NCBI GenBank assembly: GCA_947497905.1
Contig: CANMIH010000016.1
Coordinates: forward strand, 33,018 to 97,017
Direction: 5' to 3'
Length of the DNA stretch: 64,000 nt
From: an uncultured Pelagimonas sp.
GTDB taxonomy: Bacteria; Pseudomonadota; Alphaproteobacteria; Rhodobacterales; Rhodobacteraceae
How positions within the stretch are numbered: the first letter of the stretch is position 1; each line of letters begins with the position of its first letter. The notes under the pieces are model-generated. The model searched no databases, was not told where the DNA came from, and worked only from the letters and a program-made list of their open reading frames with translations. Of the stretch, positions 7,951 through 17,210 are shown in pieces. Position numbers and translations under genes: made by a program.

Positions 7951-8807
7951 TCTGAAAGAGCCCAGTCCCAATACATGTCTCGCACAGCGCGGGTCACCGG
8001 GCCAATCTGATAGCTGGTGTCTTCAAACGCGGATACAGGCGTGACCTTGTTCATGTTGCCCGACAGAAACACCTCATCCGCCGTTTCAAAATCGTCAAAG
8101 CTGAGAACCGTTTCATGCACAGTATAGCCGTTGGCGCGCAGGTTGGTCATGTGGCGGGCGCGGGTGATGCCAGCAAGAAATGTACCATTGGCGATAGGCG
8201 TGAACACCTCACCGTCTTTGACCATAAAGACGTTGGCCGTTGCACTTTCGGCGACATTGCCCATGGCGTCGGCGGCCAGCGCATTGCCAAACCCGCGTTG
8301 GCGCACTTCGGCCAGCATCCGTGCGTTATTGGGGTAAAGACAGCCTGCTTTGGCATTCACAACCGAGCTTTCCATCACCGGGCGGCGGAACCGGGTGTGG
8401 CCCAACGTTGTGCTTGCCGTGTCCGGGGCCATTGCGATCTCTTCGAGACAAATGGCAAAGCCCGTTTCATCCGGACTTGGGGCAATGGCGCTGCTGTCAC
8501 CATGAATGCCCCAGTACATTGGGCGGATATAGACGGCGGCATCCGGCGCAAACCCCGTCAAACCTTCGGCAACAATGGCAAGCATGTCTTCGGTGGACAC
8601 CGTAGGCGTCAGCATGAGGGCTTCGGCAGAGCGATTCACGCGGGTGCAATGCGGTTCCAGATCTGGCGTAACGCCCTGAACATAACGTGCGCCGTCGAAC
8701 ACCGTTGTGCCAAGCCAGCTGCCATGATCGGCGGCGCGCATCACCATCAGATCTTCGTTGTGCCAGGTTCCGTTGAAATACGTGCGGACGTTTGAACTAA
8801 TTGCCAT
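7947..8807 (-). CDS. ilvE: branched-chain amino acid aminotransferase-like (class IV PLP)
   Basis: A 286-residue fold-type IV PLP transaminase. Residues near the N-terminus read MAISSNVRTYFNGTWHNEDL. The PLP lysine lies in SSVVNAKAGCLYPNN (about residue 155), followed by a class IV pattern in GNVAESATANVFMVKDGEVF and GITRARHMT. It should interconvert branched-chain amino acids and 2-oxo acids in the cytoplasm. Roseobacters often carry several IlvE paralogues, and this one lacks an ilv neighbourhood, so D-amino acid or aminodeoxychorismate-type activities cannot be excluded. The downstream acetyltransferase start overlaps its stop. Confidence 0.8.
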   Translation of the reverse strand: MAISSNVRTYFNGTWHNEDLMVMRAADHGSWLGTTVFDGARYVQGVTPDLEPHCTRVNRSAEALMLTPTVSTEDMLAIVAEGLTGFAPDAAVYIRPMYWGIHGDSSAIAPSPDETGFAICLEEIAMAPDTASTTLGHTRFRRPVMESSVVNAKAGCLYPNNARMLAEVRQRGFGNALAADAMGNVAESATANVFMVKDGEVFTPIANGTFLAGITRARHMTNLRANGYTVHETVLSFDDFETADEVFLSGNMNKVTPVSAFEDTSYQIGPVTRAVRDMYWDWALSE

Positions 8808-8887
8808 TGTGTCATTCCCTATCGTTGCTCAAAATCTAAGCGGCCAGACGCGACAGGTCCAGAGGGTAAGGAATGCTTACCAGTTTT

Positions 8888-9373
8888 TCATGGTTGCCTT
8901 TCAGCCAACAGTGCCGGGAGATCGAGCGGCCGATTGACCATTGCAAGGGATCCATCGGCGTTTCGTGGCCAATCGGCCTCGGCACGGTCGCGGTAGATCT
9001 CAATCCCATTGCCATCCGGGTCTTCAAAATAGATCGCTTCCGAAACCCCATGGTCTGCGTGCCCCTGAATATGCACCCCGGCATCCAAGGCATTTTGCAG
9101 CGCCTGCGCCAGAGCTTGGCGATGGGGATATACAAAGGCCGTATGGTACAGGCCCGTCGCGTGCCGCGGAGGGCGTGCCGCGCCTTTGCTGTCCCAAGTA
9201 TTGAGGCCGATGTGATGGTGATATCCACCGGCAGATAGAAACGCCGCCTGATCGCCATAGCGTTGCATCACGTCCAACCCCATGACTTCAGTATAAAAAG
9301 CGATCGAGCGTTCGAGATCGGATACCTTCAAATGGACGTGGCCGATGCGGGTTTCAGGGTGTGTCTTCATCAT
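8888..9373 (-). CDS. VOC family protein (glyoxalase/extradiol dioxygenase superfamily)
   Basis: About 161 residues, starting at the ATG pair 9373/9370 behind GGAG. It opens MMKTHPETRIGHVHLKVSDL and carries one full VOC fold: ERSIAFYTEVMGLDV, then GGYHHHIGLNTWDSKGA, a His-rich metal-site segment, then YFEDPDGNGIEIYRDR, with the second metal Glu in this segment. This resembles the CatE-like 2,3-dioxygenase half-domain used for many small-molecule reactions. Substrate unknown. It is divergent from the formate dehydrogenase gene across 228 bp. Confidence 0.86.
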   Translation of the reverse strand: MMKTHPETRIGHVHLKVSDLERSIAFYTEVMGLDVMQRYGDQAAFLSAGGYHHHIGLNTWDSKGAARPPRHATGLYHTAFVYPHRQALAQALQNALDAGVHIQGHADHGVSEAIYFEDPDGNGIEIYRDRAEADWPRNADGSLAMVNRPLDLPALLAERQP

Positions 9374-9601
9374 GTTTCTCCTTCCCGAAAGATATGGCCG
9401 TCTACTGGTTCTGTGCCTATTCCGAGAATTGGCGCGATATCTGTGCGTTTTCGCGCGGAAATTCCGATTCTCCTTCTGGTACGCCTTTGCATGCCAAGCG
9501 CGCATTTTCCGGCGCAAATTGTAGGGAAGGTGTCGGGAATGGCAGGCGCAGGTCGGCGGAATTTGGGCTTAAAGTATCTGCCAATACCGGAGGGATCGCG
9601 C
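9374..9601. other. divergent intergenic region between the VOC and formate dehydrogenase genes
   Basis: This 228-bp region must hold promoters for both genes. I see short inverted GC-rich patches (for example GCGCGATATC about 9430 and CGCGCGGAAA about 9452) but no confident -35/-10 pair. The GGAGG about 8 bp before 9602 sets the formate dehydrogenase start. Confidence 0.4.
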
Positions 9602-12376
9602 ATGGCTGACCAAATTACATTCACCCTAGATGGAGAAACCGTCACAGCAGAAGCTGGGATGACCATTTGGGAGGTCGCGAATGGAAGAGGCCTCAAAATC
9701 CCGCATCTGTGCCACAAACCGGCACCCGGCTACCGCCCTGACGGCAACTGCCGCGCCTGTGTGGTCGAGATCGAAGGTGAACGCACCTTGGCGGCGTCCT
9801 GTGTCCGCGAACCCAGCGAAGGCATGGTTGTTACCTCCAACAACGCCCGCGCTGAAAATGCCCGTAAGATGGTGATGGAACTGCTTCTGGCGGATCAGCC
9901 CGAGCGCGAAGTGGCCCATGACAAATCCAGCCATCTCTGGGACATGGCCGAGGAAAACGGTGTAGACGAGAGCCGTTTCCCGACCATCGAACCCGAACGG
10001 ATCCCGCTGTTGGATGACAGCCACGTGGCGATGAAGGTCAATCTGGATGCCTGTATTCAATGTGGTCTGTGCGTGCGCGCCTGCCGTGAGGTTCAGGTCA
10101 ATGACGTGATCGGCATGTCGGGCCGCGGTCATGACGCCTATCCAACCTTTGACATGGCCGATCCCATGGGCGATTCCACCTGTGTGGCCTGTGGTGAATG
10201 TGTTCAGGCCTGCCCAACCGGTGCGCTTATGCCATCGTCGGTGGTCAACGCAGAGCAGGTCGGCGACAGCAAGGATTTCGACAGCGAAACCGAAAGCGTC
10301 TGCCCCTTCTGTGGTGTGGGCTGTAAAGTTTCGCTCAAGGTCAAAGACGGTAAAGTCAAATATGTCGAAGGCATCAATGGCCCGGCAAACGAAGGCCGAC
10401 TGTGCGTCAAAGGCCGCTTCGGCTTTGACTATATCCACCACAATCACCGCCTGACCAAGCCGCTGATCCGCCGTGATGATGCGCCGGCCAAAGGGTTGAA
10501 CGTTGATCCGGGCAACCTGATGACCCACTTCCGCGAAGCCACGTGGGAAGAGGCCATGGATCTGGCGGCCAGTGGTCTGAAAAAGCTGCGCGCCGAAGAT
10601 CCGCGTCGTGTCGCGGGCTTTGGTTCGGCGAAATGCACCAACGAAGAGGCCTATCTCTTCCAGAAGTTCATCCGTCAGGGCTTTAAGCACAACAACGTCG
10701 ATCACTGTACCCGCCTGTGCCACGCCTCGTCGGTGGCCGCGTTGATCGAAAACGTTGGATCGGGTGCGGTGACCGCGACCTTCAACGAGATCGAAAACTC
10801 GGATGTGGCGATTGTCATCGGCTGTAACCCGATTGAAAACCACCCGGTTGCGGCGACCTATTTCAAACAGTTCACCAAACGCGGTGGCAAGCTGATTGTG
10901 ATGGATCCGCGCGGCGTGGGTCTGCGTCGCTTCTCAAGCCACATGCTGCAGTTCCGCCCGGGCGCGGACGTGGCCATGCTCAATTCGATTATGCACGTGA
11001 TTGTCGAGGAAGGCCTGTACGACCAGTCCTACATCGACACCTACACCGAGAACTGGCAGGCGGAAAAGGACCACCTCAAGCAATTCTCGCCCGAAGCGAT
11101 GGCCGAAATCTCTGGTATCGAGCCGGACGTGATCCGCGATGTGGCACGCACTTTTGCAAATGCCAAAGCGGGCCTGATCTTCTGGGGTATGGGTGTGTCG
11201 CAGCACATCCACGGCACCGACAACTCGCGCTGCCTGATCTCGCTGGCGCTGATGACCGGCAATGTTGGCAAACCCGGTGCTGGTCTGCACCCGCTGCGGG
11301 GCCAGAACAACGTACAGGGCGCGTCCGATGCGGGCCTGATCCCTATGTTCCTGCCCGACTATCAGACCGTGACTTCGGATGAGGTGCGTCAGGCCTTTAC
11401 CGATGTTTGGGGCGGCGAGGACTTCTCGAACGAGAAGGGCCTAACCGTGACCGAGATTGTCGATCAGGTTTATGCGGGCAACATCAAGGGCATGTATATT
11501 CAGGGTGAAAACCCGGCGATGTCCGACCCGGATGCGGAACACGCCCGCGATGCCTTTGCCAAGCTTGAGCTGATGATTGTGCAGGATATCTTCCTCACCG
11601 AGACCGCAAACTACGCGGATATCATCCTGCCCGCGTCGGCGCTCTATGAGAAAAACGGCACCGTTTCCAACACCAACCGTCAAGTTCAGCGGGTGCGCCC
11701 GGCTGTGACACCTCCGGGTGAGGCGCGCGAAGATTGGAAGATCACCGTAGATCTGGCACAGCGCATCGGCTTGCCGTGGGATTACTCGGATGTGAGCGAA
11801 GTCTTCGCCGAGATGAAGTTGAACATGAAATCGCTCAACAACATCACCTGGGAACGTCTCGAAACCGAAACCATCACCTATCCGTCGCTGTCGCCGGAAG
11901 ATCCCGGTCAGGCGATTGTGTTTGGCGATGGCTTCCCGCGCGCCGAGGGCCGGGCCAAATTCACTCCGGCCTCTGTGATCGCACCGGACGAGGCTCCCGA
12001 TGCCGAGTTCCCGATGATCATGACCACAGGTCGTCAGCTGGAACACTGGCACACCGGGTCGATGACCCGCCGCTCGCTGGTTCTGGATGCGGTTGAGCCC
12101 GAGGCCAACTGTTCGCTGCACCCCAAAACGCTACGGCGTCTGGGTGTCGAGCCCGGTGACATGATCCGCCTGTCAACGCGACGCGGCTCGATTGAGATCA
12201 TGGCGCGGGCCGACCGCGCAATTGCCGAAGATATGGTCTTTGTGCCTTTTGCCTATGTTGAAGCGGCGGCCAATATTTTGACCAACCCAGCGCTGGATCC
12301 CTACGGCAAGATCCCAGAGTTCAAGTTCTCGGCCGTGAAAGTCGAAGCTGTAGACAGCCAGATTGCTGCGGAGTAA
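9602..12376 (+). CDS. fdhF: molybdenum formate dehydrogenase, alpha subunit (single-gene form)
   Basis: A 924-residue cytoplasmic bis-MGD enzyme oxidising formate to CO2. The start at 9602 follows GGAGG; longer frames upstream are not supported. Domains in order: 2Fe-2S ferredoxin (Cys37, 50, 53, 67); a region where NuoG/FdsA-type proteins bind a His-Cys3 4Fe-4S cluster, but here only His106 remains and the expected Cys positions are Ser110, Trp113 and Asn119; two 4Fe-4S ferredoxin motifs (CIQCGLCVRAC and CVACGECVQAC); the Mo-domain 4Fe-4S motif CPFCGVGC; the catalytic Cys373-His374 (RLCHAS) and the C-terminal MopB domain. No NAD-binding fdsB, fdsG or fdhD gene lies beside it, so its electron acceptor is unclear. 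Confidence 0.92.
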   Translation: MADQITFTLDGETVTAEAGMTIWEVANGRGLKIPHLCHKPAPGYRPDGNCRACVVEIEGERTLAASCVREPSEGMVVTSNNARAENARKMVMELLLADQPEREVAHDKSSHLWDMAEENGVDESRFPTIEPERIPLLDDSHVAMKVNLDACIQCGLCVRACREVQVNDVIGMSGRGHDAYPTFDMADPMGDSTCVACGECVQACPTGALMPSSVVNAEQVGDSKDFDSETESVCPFCGVGCKVSLKVKDGKVKYVEGINGPANEGRLCVKGRFGFDYIHHNHRLTKPLIRRDDAPAKGLNVDPGNLMTHFREATWEEAMDLAASGLKKLRAEDPRRVAGFGSAKCTNEEAYLFQKFIRQGFKHNNVDHCTRLCHASSVAALIENVGSGAVTATFNEIENSDVAIVIGCNPIENHPVAATYFKQFTKRGGKLIVMDPRGVGLRRFSSHMLQFRPGADVAMLNSIMHVIVEEGLYDQSYIDTYTENWQAEKDHLKQFSPEAMAEISGIEPDVIRDVARTFANAKAGLIFWGMGVSQHIHGTDNSRCLISLALMTGNVGKPGAGLHPLRGQNNVQGASDAGLIPMFLPDYQTVTSDEVRQAFTDVWGGEDFSNEKGLTVTEIVDQVYAGNIKGMYIQGENPAMSDPDAEHARDAFAKLELMIVQDIFLTETANYADIILPASALYEKNGTVSNTNRQVQRVRPAVTPPGEAREDWKITVDLAQRIGLPWDYSDVSEVFAEMKLNMKSLNNITWERLETETITYPSLSPEDPGQAIVFGDGFPRAEGRAKFTPASVIAPDEAPDAEFPMIMTTGRQLEHWHTGSMTRRSLVLDAVEPEANCSLHPKTLRRLGVEPGDMIRLSTRRGSIEIMARADRAIAEDMVFVPFAYVEAAANILTNPALDPYGKIPEFKFSAVKVEAVDSQIAAE

Positions 12377-12401
12377 CAGCGCAGATCTGAGACATAAGAA
12401 A

Positions 12402-12425
12402 GGCGGGGATTTCCCCGCCATTTTT
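12402..12425 (+). terminator. Rho-independent terminator of the formate dehydrogenase gene
   Basis: GGCGGGGA (12402-12409) pairs with TCCCCGCC (12412-12419) and is followed by ATTTTT. The loop is only a few bases. It sits 26 bp after the formate dehydrogenase stop and just before the convergent small secreted protein gene. Confidence 0.8.
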
Positions 12426-12429
12426 CGTT

Positions 12430-12702
12430 TCAATCGGTGACTTGCGAGTTCACCGAAGTTGGGTACATCTGCAGCGTATCCATCTCATCATCTGGTTCGA
12501 TGCCGGGAATGCGGGCGGTGACCTGATCCCCCTTGTGCACGACGAAATCCTCGTCTGCCATGGGTATTGCATCAATCACCGCGCCATTGACCTCAGTGGG
12601 CTGGGTCGGAAACCCCTGAGCTTGCGTTTGGGTTGCGGTAAGAGCCAATCCCATTGCAAGGGTAAAAGCAGTGCCGGTTGTGCGATTGAAAATCTGTAAC
12701 AT
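12430..12702 (-). CDS. small secreted protein, function unknown
   Basis: A 90-residue protein starting at the ATG at 12702, with AGAGG about 4 bp upstream; a longer frame to 12732 is less likely. Residues 1-29 form a Sec signal (MLQIFNRTTGTAFTLAMGLA, cleaved near TQAQ-GF). The mature part of about 60 residues is acidic and soluble-looking (EVNGAVIDAIPMADEDFVVH, then DEMDTLQMYPTSVNS). I recognise no family. It is convergent with formate dehydrogenase and divergent from the amidase gene. Confidence 0.65.
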   Translation of the reverse strand: MLQIFNRTTGTAFTLAMGLALTATQTQAQGFPTQPTEVNGAVIDAIPMADEDFVVHKGDQVTARIPGIEPDDEMDTLQMYPTSVNSQVTD

Positions 12703-12915
12703 GATACCTCTGAGACAAATCAAACTTGGCACAGGCTAATCGCAGATCGGTGTTGTGGCTTGGATTTTAAGGCGAGTATTTGATCGGAATTGTTCGCGCC
12801 ACCTGAATCTGGATGTCAGGAGACCGGATTATTTTACGTCTGATACATGGATAAACTGCTCCTGTAGCAGTAGAAATTGCGGATACTTAACTCCTGCTGA
12901 ATTGAGGCGACCCCC

Positions 12916-14121
12916 ATGCAACCCATTCGCGTAAATCCCGACCGGTTTCTGGCCGACCTTCATACATTGCGGGCGTTTGGGGCGTCGGGGGTGGGCAAAG
13001 GGGTGTGTCGCCCGGCTTATAGTGACGCGGATATTGCGTCGCGTGACTGGCTGGCCGAGAGGATGCGAGAGGCGGGGCTTGAGGTTCAGATCGATCCGAT
13101 GGGATCGGTGTTTGGTCTGGCTCCGGGGCGATCCATCCTTCTGGGGTCCCATTCGGACAGTCAACCAGAAGGCGGTTGGCTGGATGGTGCGCTGGGTGTG
13201 ATCGCAGCGCTTGAAGTGGCGCGTGCCGCAAAAGAGGCGGGTGGCCCAGCGGTTTCAGTGGTGTCCTTTCAGGATGAAGAAGGTCGCTTTGGTGTGACCA
13301 CGGGGAGCGCGGTTTGGGGCGGTGCCTTGGCCGAGGCCAAAGCTGCGCAGCAGCCTGATCGGGACGGCATCACCTTGGACGATGCGCGCGCCGCCATGGG
13401 CGCGCGGCTTGGCGATTGGGTTGATCCGCAGCGGTTCATCGGATTCCTTGAGATGCATATCGAGCAAGGCCCGGTTCTGGATGGCACCAAAGAAGCGGTG
13501 GGGGTCGTAGAGGCCATCGTTGGTATTCGCGATATGGTGATCCGGTTTGACGGGCAACAAAACCATGCAGGCACCACGCCCATGCATCTGCGCCAAGACG
13601 CGTTTCAGGCTCTGTCGCGGTTCAATCAACGCCTCAATGACCGGTTCGTCGATATCGTCACGCCCCAGACGGTCTGGACCATCGGCCATGTTGCCCTGCA
13701 CCCCAATGCCCATTCGATTGTGCCCGGCAGTGTGAAGTTTTCGATGCAGTGGCGGGATGCCTCGGTTGAGCGTTTGGCCGAGATGGAGCAAGTGATCCGA
13801 GCAACGGCGCAAGAGGTTGCCGATGAGATGAGCCTTGAAGTTGGTTTTGGCGACCTTCTGGGGATCGAACCGGTGGATATGGACCCGGATCTGCATACTG
13901 CGTTGGCGCGTGCCGCCGAGACACAGTTTCCGGGAAACTGGCGTAAGATGCCCTCCGGCGCGCTGCATGATGCCTCAAACGTGGCGCGACTGATGCCGGC
14001 GGCCATGCTGTTTGTGCCCTCGATCAAAGGTATCAGCCATGATTTCGCCGAGGACACCTGTGAGGCCGATCTCGTTGGGGGCCTCAAGGTGCTTGCTGAG
14101 GCGGTGCAATCGCTGGGCTGA
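12916..14121 (+). CDS. M20-family hydantoinase/carbamoylase-type amidase
   Basis: A 401-residue Zn-dependent amidohydrolase resembling N-carbamoyl-L-amino-acid hydrolases, allantoate amidohydrolase and beta-ureidopropionase. Metal ligands of the M20 fold are visible: His in [13 protein letters not shown], Asp in WLDGALGV, the Glu pair in FQDEEGRFG, His in [10 protein letters not shown] and His in [26 protein letters not shown] is the family C-terminal segment. It acts in the cytoplasm, releasing an amine from a carbamoyl or ureido substrate. No hydantoinase, allantoinase or pyrimidine genes adjoin it, so the substrate is open. Confidence 0.88.
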   Translation: MQPIRVNPDRFLADLHTLRAFGASGVGKGVCRPAYSDADIASRDWLAERMREAGLEVQIDPMGSVFGLAPGRSILLGSHSDSQPEGGWLDGALGVIAALEVARAAKEAGGPAVSVVSFQDEEGRFGVTTGSAVWGGALAEAKAAQQPDRDGITLDDARAAMGARLGDWVDPQRFIGFLEMHIEQGPVLDGTKEAVGVVEAIVGIRDMVIRFDGQQNHAGTTPMHLRQDAFQALSRFNQRLNDRFVDIVTPQTVWTIGHVALHPNAHSIVPGSVKFSMQWRDASVERLAEMEQVIRATAQEVADEMSLEVGFGDLLGIEPVDMDPDLHTALARAAETQFPGNWRKMPSGALHDASNVARLMPAAMLFVPSIKGISHDFAEDTCEADLVGGLKVLAEAVQSLG

Positions 14122-14177
14122 GGGATCTTTGCCGTTTCATGCTATGCTTGGCTGTGCAGTAACGGTGGAGAGATCAC

Positions 14178-14366
14178 ATGGATCCGGTGTCATTGACGTA
14201 TTACGCAGGGGTTTGCAGCCTTTTGGGCTGGGCGGGACCAAAATTTGGTGCCGCGCCGGTGCGATTGGCCATTGGTGCAGTGGTGGGGCTGGTGTCGGCT
14301 GCGGCTCTGCCACAGGTCAAAACATGGCTGGGGTTAGCTGAACTGTATTCAACCATTCAGCCCTAG
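14178..14366 (+). CDS. short hydrophobic protein, function unknown
   Basis: A 62-residue protein, MDPVSLTYYAGVCSLLGWAG, with GGAG 9 bp before the ATG. Residues 25-45 (RLAIGAVVGLVSAAAL) look like one membrane-associated helix. I recognise no family. It lies 56 bp after the amidase gene on the same strand and its last 4 bp overlap, convergently, the response regulator gene. The ribosome site and helix pattern support a real gene, but length alone does not. Confidence 0.55.
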   Translation: MDPVSLTYYAGVCSLLGWAGPKFGAAPVRLAIGAVVGLVSAAALPQVKTWLGLAELYSTIQP

Positions 14367-15073
14367 ATCCATTCAACGTCGCCCAAAAAGATATACCCTG
14401 CGCCGTAGATGGTTTTGATCAGGCGTGGGTTTTTCGGATCTTCGTTCAGTTTGGTGCGCAGACGCGAGATGCGCACATCCATCGCGCGGTCAAAGCTCTC
14501 ACCGGCCGCGCCACCCAACGTTTCCTGCATATGGGCGCGGGTGATCAGACGTTTCGGGCTTTCAAGAAACAACCGCAGAACTTCACCCTCTGCATGGCTG
14601 AAGGTGGTTTCTCGATCATTGCTGTCAACAAGGAGATAGCGGTCGAAATGCGCGGTCCAACCGTTGAAGCGGGCCGAGTTGCTTTGCACCACGGCACGTT
14701 TGGGGCCGCGCAGCCTGGCGCGGATGCGGGCAACCACCTCGGCGGGCTCAAAAGGTTTGATGATGTAGTCATCAGCCCCAAGCTCCAGCCCGGTGATCTT
14801 GTCCTGCACCTGAGCGCGACCTGAAATGATAATGATCGTTGCGCCCTGTTCCAGCGCCAAACGATGTACCACGGTCAGGCCATCACGGTCTGGCAGGCCC
14901 AGATCAACCAGACAGACATCCGGTGTAGTTTTGCGCAGGGCGGCCTCAAACTCGGTGGCGCGGGCAAAGCTGAGCGTGCGAAAGCCAGCCTCGGTCAAGG
15001 CGTCTGACAGCATCTCACGAATGGCGGGTTCATCATCAAGGATGGTGACAAGGGGGGTATCGGACTGGGTCAT
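14363..15073 (-). CDS. OmpR-family response regulator
   Basis: A 236-residue two-domain regulator. The receiver (about 8-120) has the acidic pair in TILDDEPAIREML, phospho-acceptor Asp57 in CLVDLGLPDRDG and the Lys in YIIKPFEP. The C-terminal winged helix (about 135-232) has FSHAEGEVLRLFLES and the Trans_reg_C end AMDVRISRLRTKL with TIYGAGYIF. Its ATG overlaps the stop of the hybrid kinase gene by 4 bp, so the two form a coupled two-component system. Divergent arrangement with the ligase-transporter cluster at 17211 suggests, but does not show, that it controls that cluster. Confidence 0.93.
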   Translation of the reverse strand: MTQSDTPLVTILDDEPAIREMLSDALTEAGFRTLSFARATEFEAALRKTTPDVCLVDLGLPDRDGLTVVHRLALEQGATIIIISGRAQVQDKITGLELGADDYIIKPFEPAEVVARIRARLRGPKRAVVQSNSARFNGWTAHFDRYLLVDSNDRETTFSHAEGEVLRLFLESPKRLITRAHMQETLGGAAGESFDRAMDVRISRLRTKLNEDPKNPRLIKTIYGAGYIFLGDVEWI

Positions 15074-16995
15074 GACAGGTCGCTTCCATATCCCAAGAAA
15101 CCGGATAGGTCACTGGCTGTAAACGGTTTTGCAAGTACGGGTGCCAGGGTTCTGGCTTTGATGTTCAATGGGTGATCCACCGGCAGAGAGGTCATCAGGC
15201 GCATGGGCATGTCCGGCAGCTGCATCGCAAGGTCCACGCCGGTCTCTTCGCCTTCAAGTGAGATGTCTGAAAGAACCAGCGCAATATCAGGCAATCCTTC
15301 TGCCAGCGCGCGGGCTTCTGGTACAGACGCCGCTTCGACAACCGTCAGCGCCATATCGGTCAACATCTCGCGGATCGATGCACGTAGGTCTGTGCTATCT
15401 TCGACCAGAAGAACCAGACTGGATTTTGGCAGGCGTTCGGCAGGGCGCAACGGCAGGCGCAGGCGCACACAGGCGCCCATGTCGGTGTTTGACAGCCGCA
15501 CCTCACCGCCTGCGAGTTTGGTCATATCATAGACCATCGCCAGCCCAAGCCCTGACCCTTCACCGCCTTTAGTGGTGAAAAACGGATCAAGGGCATGTTC
15601 GAGCGCGTTGTCGGAAAAGCCGGTGCCGGTGTCACAGATGGTGAATTGCAGCCATGTGCCTTTGAGCTCTTCTGCTTCGATCCGAATTTGCCCGGATGGG
15701 CCACAGGCATCGCGCGCGTTCAGCACCATATTGAGGATGGCATCCTGCAACAACGCGGTGTCGACCATCAGCGGGCGTTCACAACCGTTTCGGATCTCCA
15801 GTTTGATGCCCTCTGGCAGCGACGGGGTGGCAAGAGTTGCAATCTCGGTCAGAAACCGCCCGACATGGACCGGTTTGGGCCGCCAGGCGCGGTGCGCGGT
15901 GATATCTGCCAGACGATTGAGCAAGGTGCCGCCCCGGCGCGCGGCCTGCAGCGTGGCATTGATTAGGGCGCTGCTTTCCTCACCCAGATCCATCTTAGCC
16001 AGCTTGGACTGCATGCCCAGAATGATGGTCAGCAGGTTAGAGAAATCATGCGCCATACCAGATGTCAGCTGCGCTGCCATTTCCCGCCGTTTGGTTTGCT
16101 GCAAAGCCGCACGGGTTTGCGTTTCTTCGGTGACATCCTGTGACAGGATGTAGACGCCGGGATCGAGAGGGTCCGGGGTGAACACAACGCGGATTCGCCG
16201 AGACGAGGCCTCATGGGTGAATTCAAAGGTGCTTTGAGTGCCGTCAAAGGCCGCTTCCAGATGCGGCTTCACCCGTTCATAGGCCTGTTCACCCAAGGCT
16301 TTGCTGATGTGTTGACCCAGAATGTTGGATTGTCGTCCTAGCATAACGGAAGGAAGGCGTCGGTTCGAAAAGGTGTACCGCCCATCCGCATCCACCCGTG
16401 CAATATGGGCCGGCATCATCTCGGTGGTGGCGCGGGTGCGCGCCTCCATTTCGGTCAGCTCCCGACGGGCCTCAAGCAGGGCGGCATTGGTCGCCGCCAG
16501 TTGGCGGTTGGTGGCGGAGAGCTCTTCCGAGCGTTTCAGCACCTCTTCGGACAACACTTCGGAACGTGTACGCAGCAGGCTTTCCTGCGTCTTGGTTTCG
16601 GTGATGTCGGTGTAGACGGTCACCCAGCCGCCGTGGGGCAGGGGGGCCCCCTCCACGCTGATCATCCGGCCATTGGATCGGGTGCGTTCGACATAGTGCG
16701 GCTGGAAATCCAGTGCGGTGCCGACCTTGTCCTCGACAAAAGCGTCGACATCCTCGACCTCGCCATATTCCCCGGTGTCCACAAGATGGCGAATGGTGTC
16801 GGCAAAACGCGCACCTGGAACTGTCAGAGACAGGGGCAGATTAAACATCTCAACAAAGCGGGCATTGCATACCGCCAGTTTCAGATCGCTGTCATAGATG
16901 CTGATCGCCTGTTGGATCAGATTTAGCCCGGCTTGGGTCAGCGCAAGGTTGGTCATCGGCCGACCGAGTGGTGTGGAGACATGGGAAGACCTCAT
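15070..16995 (-). CDS. hybrid PAS sensor histidine kinase with C-terminal receiver
   Basis: A 641-residue kinase without clear membrane segments, so probably cytoplasmic. Order: PAS-like domain (about 20-130, NLIQQAISIYDSDLKLAVCN), a coiled stretch (about 135-200), a second PAS domain (about 205-300), DHp with phospho-acceptor His316 in SGMAHDFSNLL, HATPase_c (about 415-525, NMVLNARDAC, GTGFSDNALE, GGEGSGLGLAM) and a receiver with Asp577 in LVLSDISLEG. The start at 16995 and a second ATG at 16956 both lack strong ribosome sites; the shorter form is possible. The internal receiver may relay to or compete with the coupled regulator downstream. Confidence 0.9.
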   Translation of the reverse strand: MRSSHVSTPLGRPMTNLALTQAGLNLIQQAISIYDSDLKLAVCNARFVEMFNLPLSLTVPGARFADTIRHLVDTGEYGEVEDVDAFVEDKVGTALDFQPHYVERTRSNGRMISVEGAPLPHGGWVTVYTDITETKTQESLLRTRSEVLSEEVLKRSEELSATNRQLAATNAALLEARRELTEMEARTRATTEMMPAHIARVDADGRYTFSNRRLPSVMLGRQSNILGQHISKALGEQAYERVKPHLEAAFDGTQSTFEFTHEASSRRIRVVFTPDPLDPGVYILSQDVTEETQTRAALQQTKRREMAAQLTSGMAHDFSNLLTIILGMQSKLAKMDLGEESSALINATLQAARRGGTLLNRLADITAHRAWRPKPVHVGRFLTEIATLATPSLPEGIKLEIRNGCERPLMVDTALLQDAILNMVLNARDACGPSGQIRIEAEELKGTWLQFTICDTGTGFSDNALEHALDPFFTTKGGEGSGLGLAMVYDMTKLAGGEVRLSNTDMGACVRLRLPLRPAERLPKSSLVLLVEDSTDLRASIREMLTDMALTVVEAASVPEARALAEGLPDIALVLSDISLEGEETGVDLAMQLPDMPMRLMTSLPVDHPLNIKARTLAPVLAKPFTASDLSGFLGYGSDLS

Positions 16996-17053
16996 AGAAT
17001 TGTACTGACATTAGGCAGCTGGGCGGGCGGGGCAAAGCCCTAGATGGAAGCTG

Positions 17054-17066
17054 TTACAATTCGTAA
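17054..17066. promoter_or_regulatory. palindrome in the kinase/ligase divergent region, possible operator
   Basis: TTAC-N5-GTAA (17054-17066) lies in the 215-bp divergent region between the kinase gene and the ligase-transporter cluster. Nearby, GAATTGTA (about 16997-17004) and TACAATTC form a second, widely spaced inverted pair. A regulator site is plausible; it is assigned by eye. Confidence 0.3.
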
Positions 17067-17091
17067 GATTTGGGAAATGTTCACGAAAAAG

Positions 17092-17121
17092 TTGACCGGT
17101 TAGCTGATGCCTGACCACAAT
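17092..17121 (+). promoter_or_regulatory. possible sigma70-type promoter for the ligase-transporter cluster
   Basis: TTGACC (17092-17097) followed 18 bp later by CACAAT (17116-17121), about 90 bp upstream of the ligase start. The palindrome at 17054-17066 is just upstream of the -35 element, a usual place for an activator. Confidence 0.35.
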
Positions 17122-17210
17122 GGCAGCAGAATCGTATTAAGCGATCTGGTCCCTGGAGGAGGGGCAGCCAGAGGGTGCCGGACCAAACCGGCATTTTGGG
17201 AGGAAAGAAT

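Noticed and set aside
9263..9601. Upstream extension of formate dehydrogenase to 9263
   Set aside because: It has no family similarity, would cross the divergent promoter region, and GGAGG sits just before the ATG at 9602.
9626..10843. Minus-strand open frame opposite formate dehydrogenase (405 residues)
   Set aside because: No motif; the plus-strand Fe-S and Mo motifs are decisive.
12721..12740. Sigma54-like promoter (TTGGCACAGG) upstream of the small secreted protein
   Set aside because: The -12 element does not match the TTGCA consensus at the right distance.
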